64,000 bases of DNA from NCBI GenBank assembly GCA_007258455.2, contig VDFB02193867.1, forward strand, positions 528,458,657 through 528,522,656. Direction: 5' to 3'. Origin of the DNA: Sequoia sempervirens. Lineage: Eukaryota > Streptophyta > Pinopsida > Cupressales > Cupressaceae. Each line of letters begins with the position of its first letter. Positions within the stretch are counted from its first letter, which is position 1. Positions 31,876-44,520 of this stretch are shown here, piece after piece. The notes under the pieces are model-generated. The model had not been told where the DNA came from, ran no database searches, and saw only the letters and a program-made list of their open reading frames with translations. A program made the position numbers and the translations under genes.

Positions 31876-34060
31876 TGTACCATAGAAAAAAGTATTTCTT
31901 GCTTGATATGTGAATAATTGATGATAAATTGGACTTAAGGAGGCCTTGATTTAGCATTGAGAGGTGTTTTACACATCCACAATAGGTCTTGGACCCTTGC
32001 AAATAGAATTAAATGCATTTATTGATGTCTTGTAAAGGTGTTGTAAAGTGTTGTAAAAGACTTGCACCCTTTTCTAGACTTAATAAACTCATTTTCCCTT
32101 AATTCAATATTATAAAATGTATTTAATTTCATTATCACATCAAACTAGAAGCCTTGTGAAATAAACTTAATGATAATCTTGTGTTGTAATGTGTCCTACA
32201 CATTCACATTGGATGTTATTCCTTCGGACCAGGTTGTGTGGACCTCATTTTAGTGTTGTAAAGAGTATTTAATCATACTTTCACATTGAATTATGTGTAC
32301 CAAGCCTTACTTGACCTTTACATAATCATTAATAGGCCCCTATTACCCCATATTGTGCATCTTGAGGCATAATTTGATCAAATACCCAATAAAGTCACCA
32401 TATAAACCTAATTTTCTTATCTCCCAACAACCCAGTTGGAAAATGGACCCCTCTGGCAATAATTTTCCATATGTGGAAAATGAGTCCTTGTCAGGTGGGA
32501 CTAATTCACCCAAGGTGGTGAATGAGTCCCATCTAGGCCATTTTTTACTTTTGAGTAGGAAAAATTAGGTTTTAAGTTTATTTTTTCATTTCGGCCTTGG
32601 GGATCTAATTAATGAGAAAACTAGGAGATTTGGGCATATAAAATCAAGTCTCTAAACCCTAATTTAAATCTCTTAACTCATTCACACATCTCTTATCATT
32701 AATTCATCATCTATATTTTCCTTCAAGTCAAGCAAGTTAGGGTTTAAGTCATCAAAATAGCTTCCAAAGACATTCAAGGGTGGATTCTTCATGTTATGCT
32801 ATAGAACTTCAATATCAAACATCATGGAAAGGTATTGACTTCATCTTTTCATGCTTCATTACATTCTTTCATCATTTTGGTTTTATTACCTACAAAGGGG
32901 TTTGACCAAGGAAAACCCCTATGCCCTAACATTCAACATTTCTCTTTCTCTTCTTGTGTGTTTGCAAAATTAGACATCTTGAAGGCTTGAAAATCATTGA
33001 AGATAAAATTGTAAAGTTTTTGAAGACACCTCCTTGTTGTAAAAGTTAAAATATCAACAAAAAGTCACATTTAGGTTTGAAAATGAAACTTTCAGAGGAG
33101 GACACCTGTCAAGAGCGAAGTGCAGATCAGAGACTTCAATTTCCACCTTTGTATTTTTAGAAATTAAAAAGTGGATTGATTCACCATGGATGGTGAATGA
33201 GTCCCACTTCTAGGCCTAAAATAGGTTTTCTGTAGTTTTGGATACCCATTTGTCTGAAATAGGCTCTAGAATAGTTTCTGAGATCTAGGACTAGAATTTT
33301 CCTAGAATGGAAAATGAGTCTCACCAGGCCTAAAAATCAAGATCAACAGCATTCCAGAAGTCATTTCTAGTCTACATCAAGATATTAGGTGCACACTTTC
33401 AGTTTCATCCATTTTTGTTGCAATTTGCATTCATTTCTAGGTGTTTTCTGCATATCACATTGTGTTTTCAAACATTGCATATTTCATTAGTTTTGCATTC
33501 ATAATTAATCAATTTCATCACTTAGTTTCATTTATATCATTTCATTTAGTCTCAATTCCATTTTACATACCTTATTTTGAGTGAACCACCTAGATTTTGG
33601 GTGTGGGATCTATCTCTTTCCTTTAGGTGAAAGGCCCTAATTGAACAAAGGAGAGTCATAGCATTTCACACCCCTAAAAGTATATAGCTCATGTTGGTGA
33701 ACCTAATTTTTGAATAATTTATTGTCTAATTTGGAGTCCTTCATCATAGATCTAGCTTGGATTTACCTTTCATTAGGGTTTACAAGGATTAATCTGCATG
33801 CTAGTTGTCAAATTTTGCATTCATGAAAAGTGCATTCAGGTTGCATTTTTGGCATCTAAATTCATTTATTTTTTTTGAAATTTTACATTTTCATCTTAGG
33901 TCTACATCTTACAGCCCAACAAACATAAAAATCCATCAAAAACATTTGAAAATTCTAAATGAATCCCTAAGTGGGACTCATTCACCACCTTGGGCGAATC
34001 AATCCCTTTTCACCCCTAAAACTACCCTCTATATAACTAAAAACCCTATTTTTAAGCTTT
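31876..34060 (+). repeat. Element C, left LTR
   Basis: 31876-33640 matches 45703-47440 collinearly, including GGTGGTGAATGAGTCCCATC and the AGTGAACCACCT block. The extension to 34060 rests only on the primer-like word that follows, and could instead be leader. A TATA-like GCATATAAAATC lies at about 32635. Confidence 0.7.
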
Positions 34061-34064
34061 TGTT

Positions 34065-34077
34065 TGGTGCCATTACC
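34065..34077 (+). other. Possible primer-binding site of element C
   Basis: TGGTGCCATTACC resembles the TGGCGCCGTTGCC primer site used by Athila/Tat elements, with two C-to-T or G-to-A type changes. Element E has the same word at 53855. Confidence 0.4.
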
Positions 34078-34460
34078 TAACTATATCAGTTGGATGAGTT
34101 TATGTAACACATGCATTTTATTACATCTAGCTCAAATTATCTCCTTTCATGCATGGTTTAAATTTCAAGTTTGCATTCTCACATTATTACGTAGCATAAT
34201 CAATTCATGGTCATCCTTAAAATCTAAAAAAAATGCATTCCTCTTTTGCATGTTTGATTTAGCATAGTTACATTTCAAGTTTGTAGAATAATCATTACAT
34301 CATGTTTTCCTTACACAAATCTATAATTATCATATTTCATGTTCTATTTTTAGATCTTATTTCATGTTGTAAGAGAGTTTTTTTAAGTGCATATGAATAT
34401 GAGGTCATTTCCCCTCTCTTTTTTTTTCATCATCAATCCATCTAGACTAGTTTCCCTTCT

Positions 34461-37151
34461 ATGGATGAGGTTAGTCCAGTGAAAGAAACCTTGGATAATC
34501 ATAACAATCACATTTGTACTTCTATTATCTCTCACACTTGTGAAGTAGATATTATAGTGCTAGAAGAGCTAATTGATGAGAGTTTTGACAATCCAAGTTG
34601 TTTCTCTCCTATTACCTCTTCTATTAGACATAACATTACTAAAGAAGAGGACATCACAATAAGTAATCATGATGATCACACAACATAGCAAGATGATGAG
34701 ATCATAGAAACAATTAAAACATCACCTTACCTAATCTCCATAACCATGCACATTGTCCTTCTCCTAATGTCCCTCCTCGACACCACGAGGATAGGTTGGT
34801 GTTAGAAGATACCCCTATTAAGATTCATGAGACTCTTAACCCTCCCTTAATATTCCTACCATTTGGGATAATCTATTTGAAAATCATAATGGTCCTTCTC
34901 TTGATGCCTCCCCTATTTTTGATGAAGCCACTTTACAAATTCCAAGCTCACCTTCTAAGGTAACTCATATAGAACAAGAAAATGAGACCTTAGAAAAAAT
35001 CAACAATGAAATAGATTCTTCTTCTCATCAACGCACTCTCAATAATCAAACAAATTCAACCATTCAGAACTCCCTTACTCATGATGAAGTCCTTTTCGAA
35101 GAACCAACCCTTGAATTTCACAAACATGTGGTTTGTGGTTCTTCTAAAAACTCTCCTCCTAGGGAGAATATCATGGTGTTAGAAAATGACAAAAATAGTA
35201 ATGTGTCTTCCTTAGCTCATGATAAAAAGGTTATTCTAGATTTCTCTTTATTAGAGATACATAAAACCAAGACCACTGAGGTTATGAATGCGCAAGTGTC
35301 CATTAGATCCCCCCTTGATCAATGGACCTCATACATACCCCATGGGACATCCTAAGAACCCTCTAATTCTCTACCCACCATCGCACAAAGCTCACACTCA
35401 CAAAAAACATAAGCTTATCCCTTACCCACCTCAAAATAATGTGTCATAGCAACTAATTCATCATACCGTTGCTCATACATATAACACTCGAAATAATCTG
35501 CAACTAGCACAACAACCCCTCTCAACACCGTTACCTTTGCCTAATACAATTTTTCCTAGAGATCCTCGATTAAATTCACACATTATGGAATATGATCTTG
35601 TTGAACAACTTAAGAGTACTCCTACAGAAATATCCTTATTTAATTCAAAATTCACCAAACTATCATACCATGAGCTTCAAATGGCCTTACAACAATTTTG
35701 TGTTCCTTCTAATGTGCAACTTCATGACATAGCAGCTCTAATTCAAGGATTCAATGTTGACATTGTTTTCCACCAAAGTGAACTCCCCCTTTGGAAGCAC
35801 AAAAACAAAATGTTTCTTTCATAATCATATTTCAATACAAAAGAATAGGGATAAAGTGAACCCTTGTTGACAATTTCTCCTCCCTTAATGTGTGTAGTGT
35901 AAACATTTTGGATAGACTTCATGTGGATAAATTAGAAATTCAACTTGATTCCTTGTCTATCGAGGGGTTTGACAATGTAGGAAAACAACCACTTGGTGTG
36001 ATCACTTTTCCTCTTATAGTTGGGAAGGTTACATTGGATACACCAATCTATGTTATGCCTAATGATATTTCTTATAATCTTATTCTAGGGTAACCATGGA
36101 TTCATTCAATGAATGGTATGCCTTCTACTCTTCATCATAAAATGAAATACATCTACAACAACATTGTCCACACACTTGACACTAATCCTGAGCCTTATAG
36201 TGTCTTACAACTTGAGAAAAAAAAAAGAAAATCCCTTGAACATATTAACATCAACCACACAAGTGGAACCCATTCAACAAAAAGACAAATAACAACATAT
36301 TGAACAAGTCACAAAACTATTAGAAGATGATTGGGGATCCTTGGATTTCGAACATGAATTCATGGGTGAGTACAAGATCATAAAAAAATATTCAAATAGT
36401 GGAAACAAAAAAGTAGATGACCCTTCAAAAACATCCACCTCAACCATTTTAGGCAATGAAACAAACTACACAACCACCTTTGACAACACTTATCACCAAC
36501 CACCAACCGATCCAAAAGCAATGAAAAAGCTTTATGGAAAAGGGTATGAGCTTATGAAACAACTTGGATATAGTGGAAAAGGATGTGGTACTAATGAAAA
36601 AGGTATCCACAACCCTATCAATCCTATCACACAACAAACAACTCATGGTATTGGTTATTGTCCTTTGATAGAAATAACCATGCCTTCACTCAACATCAAC
36701 ACTCTCACACAACATCCTTCTAAGCCAAATTCAATTGTAAAGCATCCTGAACTGATAGACACTAGTGGTCTTAATTGTTCTCCTTTACAAACCATTAAAC
36801 AAACAAATCCACCTTTGCTCAATTTCAATGTCATCTCGCAAAACACTACTAATATGAATTCATTATATTTTACACCCTCATGTAAATAAGAGAACAAAAT
36901 CTCACAATCTACAGAGTATTGCATAGATATGACATCTAATACTAAGCACGATGTAACTTTGAAGCAAGTTTCGTAGGAATATATTCTCCCATTGATTAAG
37001 AGGGTATCTTGTCGAGACTTCTCCAAGATCGCTTGATCACAATTCCTCCAAGAACTCGAAAGAAATTTTATTACAAAACTTCATTTTGCACCTATCATAG
37101 AGTTCATGGCCACTTCACTAATGAATGTAACCTGGCTTTGAGTAGTAAAAT
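34461..37151 (+). pseudogene. Element C ORF: protease-like, G-patch and knuckle modules (first part)
   Basis: An ATG at 34461 (MDEVSPVKETLDNHNN) opens an acidic, Asn/Ser-rich region with several frame changes. A retropepsin-like C-terminal half is at about 35900-36180 (FPLIVGKVTLDTPIYVMPND, YNLILG, stop, PWIHSM). A G-patch is at about 36530-36640 (YGKGYELMKQLGYSGKGCG). A CHHC knuckle is at about 37084-37130 (FCTYHRVHGHFTNEC). No RT, RNase H or integrase is seen. The knuckle lies after the G-patch, whereas in elements A and E it precedes the protease. Element B then interrupts the frame at 37151. Confidence 0.7.
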
Positions 37152-38348
37152 TGTAATGTCCCCTTCTAGTTGACATCTCTCAGTTCTTGAGATTAGCCTA
37201 TTATGTGAACCTTGTAGGCTGATAGGGTGGATAGAGGGTCTGGTTGAGGCGAGGCTTGGCTTGGCTTCAGTTGGCAGAATCATCTAGCTTGGCTTTCATT
37301 CAGAGTCATTTGGACATCATTTGCTTGACTTACTATTTTTAGTAAGTAGAGTCACTCAGCAGAGCACCCCTGCTATTTTTAGCAGTATGGTTTGGTCGTA
37401 TGTTGATTCAGTCACTTATCATCTGGCTTCAGACGGTTCATCATTTGGACCTGTTTTGAGAGAGATATTAATATTTGTTTGCTAAAATAAATATTAATTA
37501 ATTAAAGGCTTATATTATAAAGTTATAATATAATTAAATATTATAACTTAAGTGACTTAAAGGAAGGGGTGGACCAACATGAAGAAGGGGCCACTTTTTA
37601 ATTATTAATTATAATTAAAAGTGCATGCAAACTATGGAAATATTAAAAGTGAAAATTCAACTTTATTTAAATGATGCTTTTTGGAGAGAAGTCGACCCTC
37701 TTGAAGAATATAAGGTTTTCACTTATGGGAAAACATCATTATGTTATGAAAATTGACTTTGATCTATTCTTCCTTCAGAGAACGGAGCCAAGGGTTTCAG
37801 TTGTCCTTTTGCATTGGAGAACGAGCCATCTTCAGTGTCTGCAATTCAGAGGCTGTGAAATATTAGCTGATCTATTGCTTATCAGAGAGATAGGTTCATC
37901 CAAAAGTTGTCATAGAGCTTATCCAGAAGTTACATTTTCAGAGTTTGAATCTCAGAGTTATCAAATAGAGAGATATTCTTGGGCAACTAATTTTAGCTCA
38001 CACCTAGCATCTTTCCCAAGGCCGTACATATCCCTTATTGCTACTGTTGAGCCGTACCTTGTTGTTGTTGGGCCGTACCTTCAAGTACAGGGCCCTACTT
38101 TTCACATAGGGCCAAATGCCTCTCCTTTGGGCATTCTAACTTCACTAACAGGGGTGCATATTCTAACATTCTAGCGTCAATATATCGAGTGAATTCCATC
38201 ATTTCTAGAATTGTAATATTTTATTTAATTTTTGCAAGCAATTTCTTTCAAAATTGCATTTCATCTGTTTATGCAAAAAAACACAAAAAAATCAAAAACA
38301 AACAAAAACAATTCAGTTTCTAGAATAGTTAGACCAGGGGTTTCTATA
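37152..38348 (+). repeat. Element B, 5' LTR
   Basis: 1,197 bp, ends TTTCTATA where the other copy has TTTCTACA. It lacks a block of about 170 bp present at about 44105-44275 and has about 35 bp (near 37830) missing from the other copy. Both differences are internal indels between otherwise highly similar LTRs. Confidence 0.93.
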
Positions 38349-38349
38349 G

Positions 38350-38361
38350 TGGTATTAGAGC
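38350..38361 (+). other. Primer-binding site of element B
   Basis: TGGTATTAGAGC, one base after the LTR end and one base from the canonical initiator-tRNA(Met) site. Confidence 0.85.
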
Positions 38362-38394
38362 GGTTTCCTGCCAGCCTGAGGGTTTGGGATTCAT

Positions 38395-39813
38395 ATGCAG
38401 CCACAAGAGGTTGGGCCTCACAGATATTACACTCGCAGGAGAGCTTTGATTGATAGGGAACATGGAGTGAATAGGCAGCTAGGTACCATGGCTGACAGAA
38501 TAGAGATTCCTCCAAATCCTAGGGATGATGATGCAGAGGTCTTACATACTCTTAGAGATCTTCGGTTAGGCCAATAGCAGGTAACTGATGTATTACAGCA
38601 GTTGACCATGGCGATACATAGGATTGGTTCACCTAGGAGGCCATCACCATGACGTGATGAGGCCAGGTGTGATGCAGGTTCATGGAGGATACCCAGGACT
38701 ATGTCACGGACAACAGATAGACCTACCTGTTTGACTTTTGTGAGACAGGAGCCAAATGGGCATATGGTAGATGAGGAGCCTGAGGTAGTGTTTGTTGATA
38801 TTCTTATGGTAGCGAATGATGAGTGGGAGTTATTGACCCCAGAGGTCAGAGAGAGGATTACTTTTGACAGTTTTATCACATAGAGGTGAGAGCATTACAG
38901 GAATAGGCCAGATAGGAGGCCTAGGCATCATAACAGTGACCTAAAGCATGCCACAAACAAGCTCTCTTTATCTATGTTTGACGATAGTAGTAAGGTTACA
39001 GCTCAAAATTGGATCAGTAAGTTGGATACTTTCCTTACATTGCGTCCCATGGCAAAGAAGGATGCTATCAGATATGCTACCTTGCACCTTGAGGGAGCAG
39101 CTTATGACTGGTGGCATCATGGGATGGTAACACTTCAGCACGATCGTATCACCACTTACCAAGAGTTCATGGATAGATTGGTGGAACGATTTGACAAGAA
39201 GGATCTAGAGTCTTACTTCAAAGACTTGGCCTAGTTGAGACAGGTTGGTAGTTTGGAAGCCTACATAGGAGACTTCCAGCGATTGTCCGTGATGGTTCCC
39301 AACATATCAGAGAGATGTCTAGTTGTGCTCTTCGTGGAGGGATTGTTGGAACCACTGAGAGGTTGGATCAAGGCATTTGATCCTCTTTCACTATAGGAAG
39401 CTATGAACAAGGCACGCAGCATGGAACTTGTAGCACCATCTAGTTAGTTCAACTCTAGAAATACTTCCTTCAGGGACAATAAGGGATTTAATAAGAATAA
39501 GGAGAGATATGATTTTAAGAGTGACTCAAAGTGTAAATCAGCAGCACCCTTGGATCGTGAGACTCTTAATGATTTTTGTAGGAAGAATCTTTGCTTCTAC
39601 TGCAAAGGTCCCTATGACGCTAACCACGATTGTACTTTGCGGCCTAAGGGTAAGGCCAATAGAGTTATGTGGGCTTATTACGATGATTCAGAATTTGAGA
39701 ATTCTGAACAGCAGAAGAGTTCTAAGGAGTCAGAATCAGATGCTTCAAATCCTAGGGCAGAGGTAGAGTCAGAGCTCCAAATCCAGGAGGCACAGTTGTC
39801 TAGCATTCAGTAG
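38395..39813 (+). pseudogene. Element B gag
   Basis: From ATG 38395 (MQPQEVGPHRYYTRRRALID) one frame runs to 39813, broken by TAG at 38575, 38881, 39232, 39394, 39445 and 39811 and TGA at 38650 and 38887. The retrotransposon gag core is at about 39000-39400 (LEGAAYDWWHHGM, FMDRLVERFDKKDLESYF). The knuckle at about 39593 reads CFYCKGPYDANHDC, a chromovirus type. There are no frameshifts; the damage is stop codons only. Confidence 0.85.
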
Positions 39814-42800
39814 GAGGGATCCTTTAGACTTTGGGGATTTTTGGCAAGTCAAAAGGTCATCACCCTTCTAGACATAGGAGCCACCCACAATTTTATTGAT
39901 GCTAGATTTGTGGAGAAGTGTGGACTCATGACCGAGGAGTTTGAGGGCATTCGGGTTAAGGTGGTTGATGGTTACACTCTTAGATGTGACCGTATGATTA
40001 AGGATCTTCCTTTGCACTTGAATAATTATGAATTCAAGGCTGATTATTACATAGTGAATATGGGAGACATTGATTTAGTTTTGGGCATGAAGTGGCTTCA
40101 TTCCCTTGAGGAAGTCACACTTCATCTCAAAGACATGGAGATTTGGTTTGATGTGGATGGGAAGACTCATATCCTGAAGGCCATTTAGGACAGTAACATC
40201 AGGACTATTTCCTTCTGACGGATGGAGAGACTTATGCATCATGACATGGTTGAGTGGGCTGCCGAGTGCACTTTGACACCTATACAGGAGGGACAACATA
40301 AGACTGAGTATCACCCTGACATTCAACAGATCAGAGTTAAGCATGGGAAGGTTTTTAGTGATATTCCACCCGGGAGACCTCCAGACAAGGGCATTGAGCA
40401 CGTCATAGAGCTTGAGGAGGGTGCTAAGCCTGTCATGATTACCCCATACAGACATCTGAAGCGGCTTAAGGATGAGATAGAGAAGACTATCAAGGAGCTG
40501 CTTGCTATGGGTCACATTCGACCAAGTAAATCACGATTTGCTTCTTCAGTGGTTCTAGTGAAGAAGAAAGATGGTACACTTCGTATGTGCATTGATTACA
40601 AAGTCCTGAATAAGAGGACCATCAAAAATAGGTACCCCATACCTCATATAGATGAGCTTATTGATGAGCTCCATGGTGCTTGTTACTTCTCGAAGATAGA
40701 CTTGAGATCAGGATATCACCAGATTAGAGTCCATGAGCAGGATGTTGAGAAGACTACTTTCTGTTGTCATTGTGGACACTTCGAGTTTGTGGTGATGCCA
40801 TTTGGGCTAACCAACGCTCCAGCAACATTCCAGTCCACCATGAACAAGGTCTTCCACTCACATCTGAGGAGATATGTACTTGTCTTCTTCGATGATATTC
40901 TGATCTATAGCAGGACTTGGCAGGAGCATTTGGCTCATTTGGATACAGTACTCAGCATTTTGGAGAGGGAGTCCTTGTACGCCAAGGAATCCAAGTGTGA
41001 TTTAGGGATGACTGAGTTGTTATACTTAGGCCATATCATCAGTGCAGAGGGAGTGTGGATGGATCCTGAGAACATCCGTGCTATCGTAGATTGGCCTACT
41101 CCAGCGAACCTTACACTTGCGAGGATTCCTTGGGTTATGTGGTTTCTATCGTAGATTTGTCAGTGGATATTCATGCCATGCAACACCTATGATGGATTTG
41201 TTTAAAAAAGGTGCATTCTTTTGGACTCCTGAGGCACAAGAGTGTTTTGTGAGGTTCAAGGAACTTATGACTACGTGTCCAGTGTTGGCGCTACCATATT
41301 TTACGAAGCATTTTGAGCTTTAGTGTGATGCTTCTGGTGAGGGTATTAGAGTGGTGCTTATACAGGACAAGCACCTGATTGTTTATGAGAGTAGAAAACT
41401 CAGAGGACCAGAGAGGCTTCACAGTATTTATGATAAGGAAATGTTGGCCATAATGCATGCCTTGGCCAAATTCAGGCAATATCTCGTGGGCAGTAAGTTT
41501 TGCATTAAAACTGATCATAATAGCTTGAGGCATTTCCTAGGGCAGCGAGATTTAAATGACCGTCAGCAGAAGTGGGTGAGTAAGTTATAGGCATATGAAT
41601 TTGATATCACCTACATCAAAGGTACCCAGAATGTTGTTGCTGACGCTCTCTCACACTAGCCTTATTTGAGTTCTATGGTACATATTGCAGAGGACTGGAG
41701 GCATTTGATTGTGGTAGAGTATGCCAAGGATACTTGGGCATCTGGTATTGTTGAGGGATCTCTGGTGGACACCAGGCACACACTTGTGAATGACTTGATC
41801 ATCTACAAGAATAGGATCTTCTTGATCCTAGGATATGAGATGAAGAACACCATTATGCGAGCCTTTCATGATGTACCCATAGCAGGGCATCTCGGGTACT
41901 TCAAAACATACAGACAGGTTCAGGAAAGGTTTACATGGAAGGGTCTTAAGGCAGATGTTCTTCAGTATGTGCGTGAGTGCCCTGTTTGTCAGCAGAACAA
42001 GCAGGAGAACACATATCCGGCAGGATTGTTGCAGCCACTTCTGATTCCTGATAGGAAGTGGGAATGCTTATCGATGTATTTTATTATGGGCTTGCCTAAA
42101 GCCCAGGGATGTGATTGCATATATGTAGTTGTGGATCGACTGACGAAGTATGCCCACTTCTTTTTGATCACCACCACTTACACAACTACACAGGTAGTGA
42201 AGGTTTTCTTCCGTGAGGTTTTCAGATTACATGGGTTGCCTCAGAGCATAGTTAGTGATAGGGATAGTCGATTCCTGAGTCACTTTTGGTAGGAGGTGTT
42301 CAGACTTTGTGGGACCGAGCTTACACCGAGCACCAGTTACCACCCGTAGACCGATGGTCAGATGGAAATAGTGAACAAATGGGTGGAAGGCTACCTCAGG
42401 AATTACATTACAGGGCAGAAAAAGGCATGGGTCAAGTGGATATATTTATGCGAGTATTGTTACAATACTACTTTTCACATGACCATTCAAATGTCCCCCT
42501 TCATGGCATTGTATGGTTATGAGGCGCCTAGTTTTTTGGATTTACTATTGAGTGACAGTAGAGTGCCTAGCGCTGGATATTTATTGTAGGAGATTCAGTA
42601 CACTATGAGGGCTCTTAAGGAAAATATTGCTAAGGCACAGAATCAACAGAAGCAGTATGCAGATCAAAAGAGGACAGAGAGATCTTTTGAGGTGGGAGAC
42701 ATGGTATATCTCATGTTGCAACCCTACCATCAGTCTACTCTTAAGAAGAGTGGATCAGAGAAGCTTAAGCCACAGTATTATGGTCCTTTCAGGATTCTGA

Positions 42801-43152
42801 GGTGTGTTAGAGAGGTGGCTTATGAGCTAGAGCTTCCAACAGATAGTAAGGTCCACAATTTTTTCATGTGTCACGTCTCAAGAAGGCATTGGGATACCAT
42901 GTGGTACCTTCAGCAGTATTACCTCCCTTAGATGATGAGGGAAAGTTGATCTTAGTTCCTGAGTCGATCCTAGAATACAGAGAGAGACAGTTGCATAGGA
43001 GGACTATCAGGGAATACTTGGTGAAATGGAGAGATTTACTAGTGGAGGATGCTACGTGGGAGAGCGAGGAGATTTTGCAACATCCAGAGTTGAGATTGCT
43101 TGAGGACAAGCAATTTCAGGAGGGGTGGACTGTAATGTCCCCTTCCAATTGA
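39814..43152 (+). pseudogene. Element B pol: protease, RT, RNase H, integrase, chromodomain
   Basis: The protease at about 39850-40120 reads LLDIGATHNFID, so the usual D-S/T-G is D-I-G. RT at about 40440-41110 has PFGLTNAPATFQ and FFDDILIYS. A one-base frameshift occurs near 41112. RNase H is at about 41320-41660 (KTDHNSLRHFLGQRDLNDRQ). The integrase at about 41850-42520 has an intact zinc finger (HLG, CPVCQQNK), but the first core Asp is Tyr (SMYFIMGLP), and the HPQTDGQ motif has TAG for Gln (42347). A second frameshift lies near 42885. The chromodomain is at about 42960-43110 (EYLVKWRDLLVEDATWES). Stops: TAG at 40186, 41321, 41588, 41657, 42290, 42347, 42587; TGA at 40216. The frame ends at 43152, about 20 bases inside the 3' LTR. 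Confidence 0.9.
43117..43130 (+). other. Polypurine tract of element B
   Basis: AGGAGGGGTGGAC directly precedes the 3' LTR and overlaps the end of the pol frame. Confidence 0.65.
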
Positions 43153-44460
43153 CATCTCTTAGTTCTTGAGATTAGCCTATTATGTGACCCTCGTAGGCTG
43201 ATAGGGTGGATAGAGGGTCTGGTTGAGGCTTGGCTTGGCTTTAGTTGGTAGAATCATCTAGCTTGGCTTTCGTTTGGAGTCGTTTGGACATCATTTTCTT
43301 GACTTACTATTTTTAGTAAGTAGAGACACTCAGCAGAGCACCCCTGCTATTTTTAGTAGTATGGTTTGGTCATATATTGATTCAGTCACTTATCATCTGG
43401 CTTTAGACGGTTCATCATTTGGACCTGTTTTGAGAGAGATATTAATATTTGTTTGCTAAAATAAATATTAATTAATTAAAGGCTTATATTATAAAGTTAT
43501 AATATAATTAAATATTATAACTTAAGTGACTTAAAGGAAGGGGTGGACCAACATGAAGAAGGGGCCACTTTTTAATTATTAATTATAATTAAAAGTGCAT
43601 GCAAACTATGGAAATATTAAAAGTGAAAATTCAACTTTATTTAAATGATGCTTTTTGGAGAGAAGTTGACCCTCTTGAAGAATATAAGGTTTTCACTTAT
43701 GGGAAAACATCATTATGTTATGAAAATTGACTTTGATCAATTCTTCCTTCAGAGAATGGAGCCAAGGGTTTTAGTTGTCCTTTTGCATTGGAGAACAAGC
43801 CATATCAGCTGATCTAATGCTTATCAGAGAGATAGCTTCATCCAGAAGTTGTCATAGAGCTTATCCAGAAGTTACATTTTTAGAGTTTGAATCCCAGAGT
43901 TATCAAATAGAGAGATATTCTTGGGTGGCTGATTTTAGCTCACACCTGGCATCTTTCCCAAGGCCGTACAGATTCCTTATTGCTGCTGCTGAGCCGTACC
44001 TTGTTGTTGTTGGGCCATACCTTCAATTACAGGGCCATACTTTTCACATAGGTAAAACGCCTCTCCTTTGGGCATTCTGACTTCACCAACAGGGGCGCAT
44101 ATTCCTCTGGTTTCATTTGCAAACATCTGGCGAAGGGAGAATTTGATATCTATGATGGCCATACCATTTCATTAGCATCTCAGGCAGCTGCAACAACCAG
44201 GTTTTCAACCAAAATGTTGTTGCTTTTTAATTTGAATGTTATCTGATCTTAGTTGTATTCAGTCTAGAAGATCATTAAACATTCTGGAATCAATATATCG
44301 AGTGAATTCCATCATTTCTAGAATTGTAATATTTTATTTAATTTTTGCAAGCAATTTCTTTCATAATCGCATTTCATCTGTTTATGCAAAAAAACACAAA
44401 AAATAAAAAACAAACAAAAAAAATTCAATTTCCGGAACAGTGAGACCAGGGGTTTCTACA
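43131..44460 (+). repeat. Element B, 3' LTR
   Basis: 1,330 bp, TGTAATGTCC to TTTCTACA. Longer than the 5' copy because of a block at about 44105-44275. Confidence 0.93.
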
Positions 44461-44465
44461 AAAAT

Positions 44466-44520
44466 CCAACATTTTAAGGAATTTGGTGTTCTTCCTTATG
44501 TGGGGGGAACCTAATCCCCC
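44466..44520 (+). pseudogene. Element C ORF, C-terminal end after B
   Basis: Removing B and one AAAAT copy joins NLALSSK to IQHFKEFGVLPYVGGT in frame, shortly before a stop near 44512. This confirms B's insertion point and gives the end of the C protein. Confidence 0.6.

Larger units (their letters stand above)
37152..44460 (+). mobile_element. Element B: Ty3/gypsy chromovirus inside C
   Basis: LTRs 37152-38348 and 43131-44460 start TGTAATGTCC. They are flanked by AAAAT on both sides (37147-37151 and 44461-44465), and C's frame reads across the join. Primer site TGGTATTAGAGC, gag, protease, RT, RNase H, integrase and a chromodomain are in the usual order. The coding region has many TAG stops and two frameshifts. 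The youngest layer of the D-C-B nest. Confidence 0.95.

Noticed and set aside
40075..40515. 146-residue minus-strand frame opposite element B pol
   Set aside because: Shadow of the protease/RT coding strand.
38575..42589. TAG read as glutamine (recoded stop) in element B
   Set aside because: Normal CAG codons are used in the same frame, two frameshifts exist, and catalytic residues are lost. Decay explains it better.
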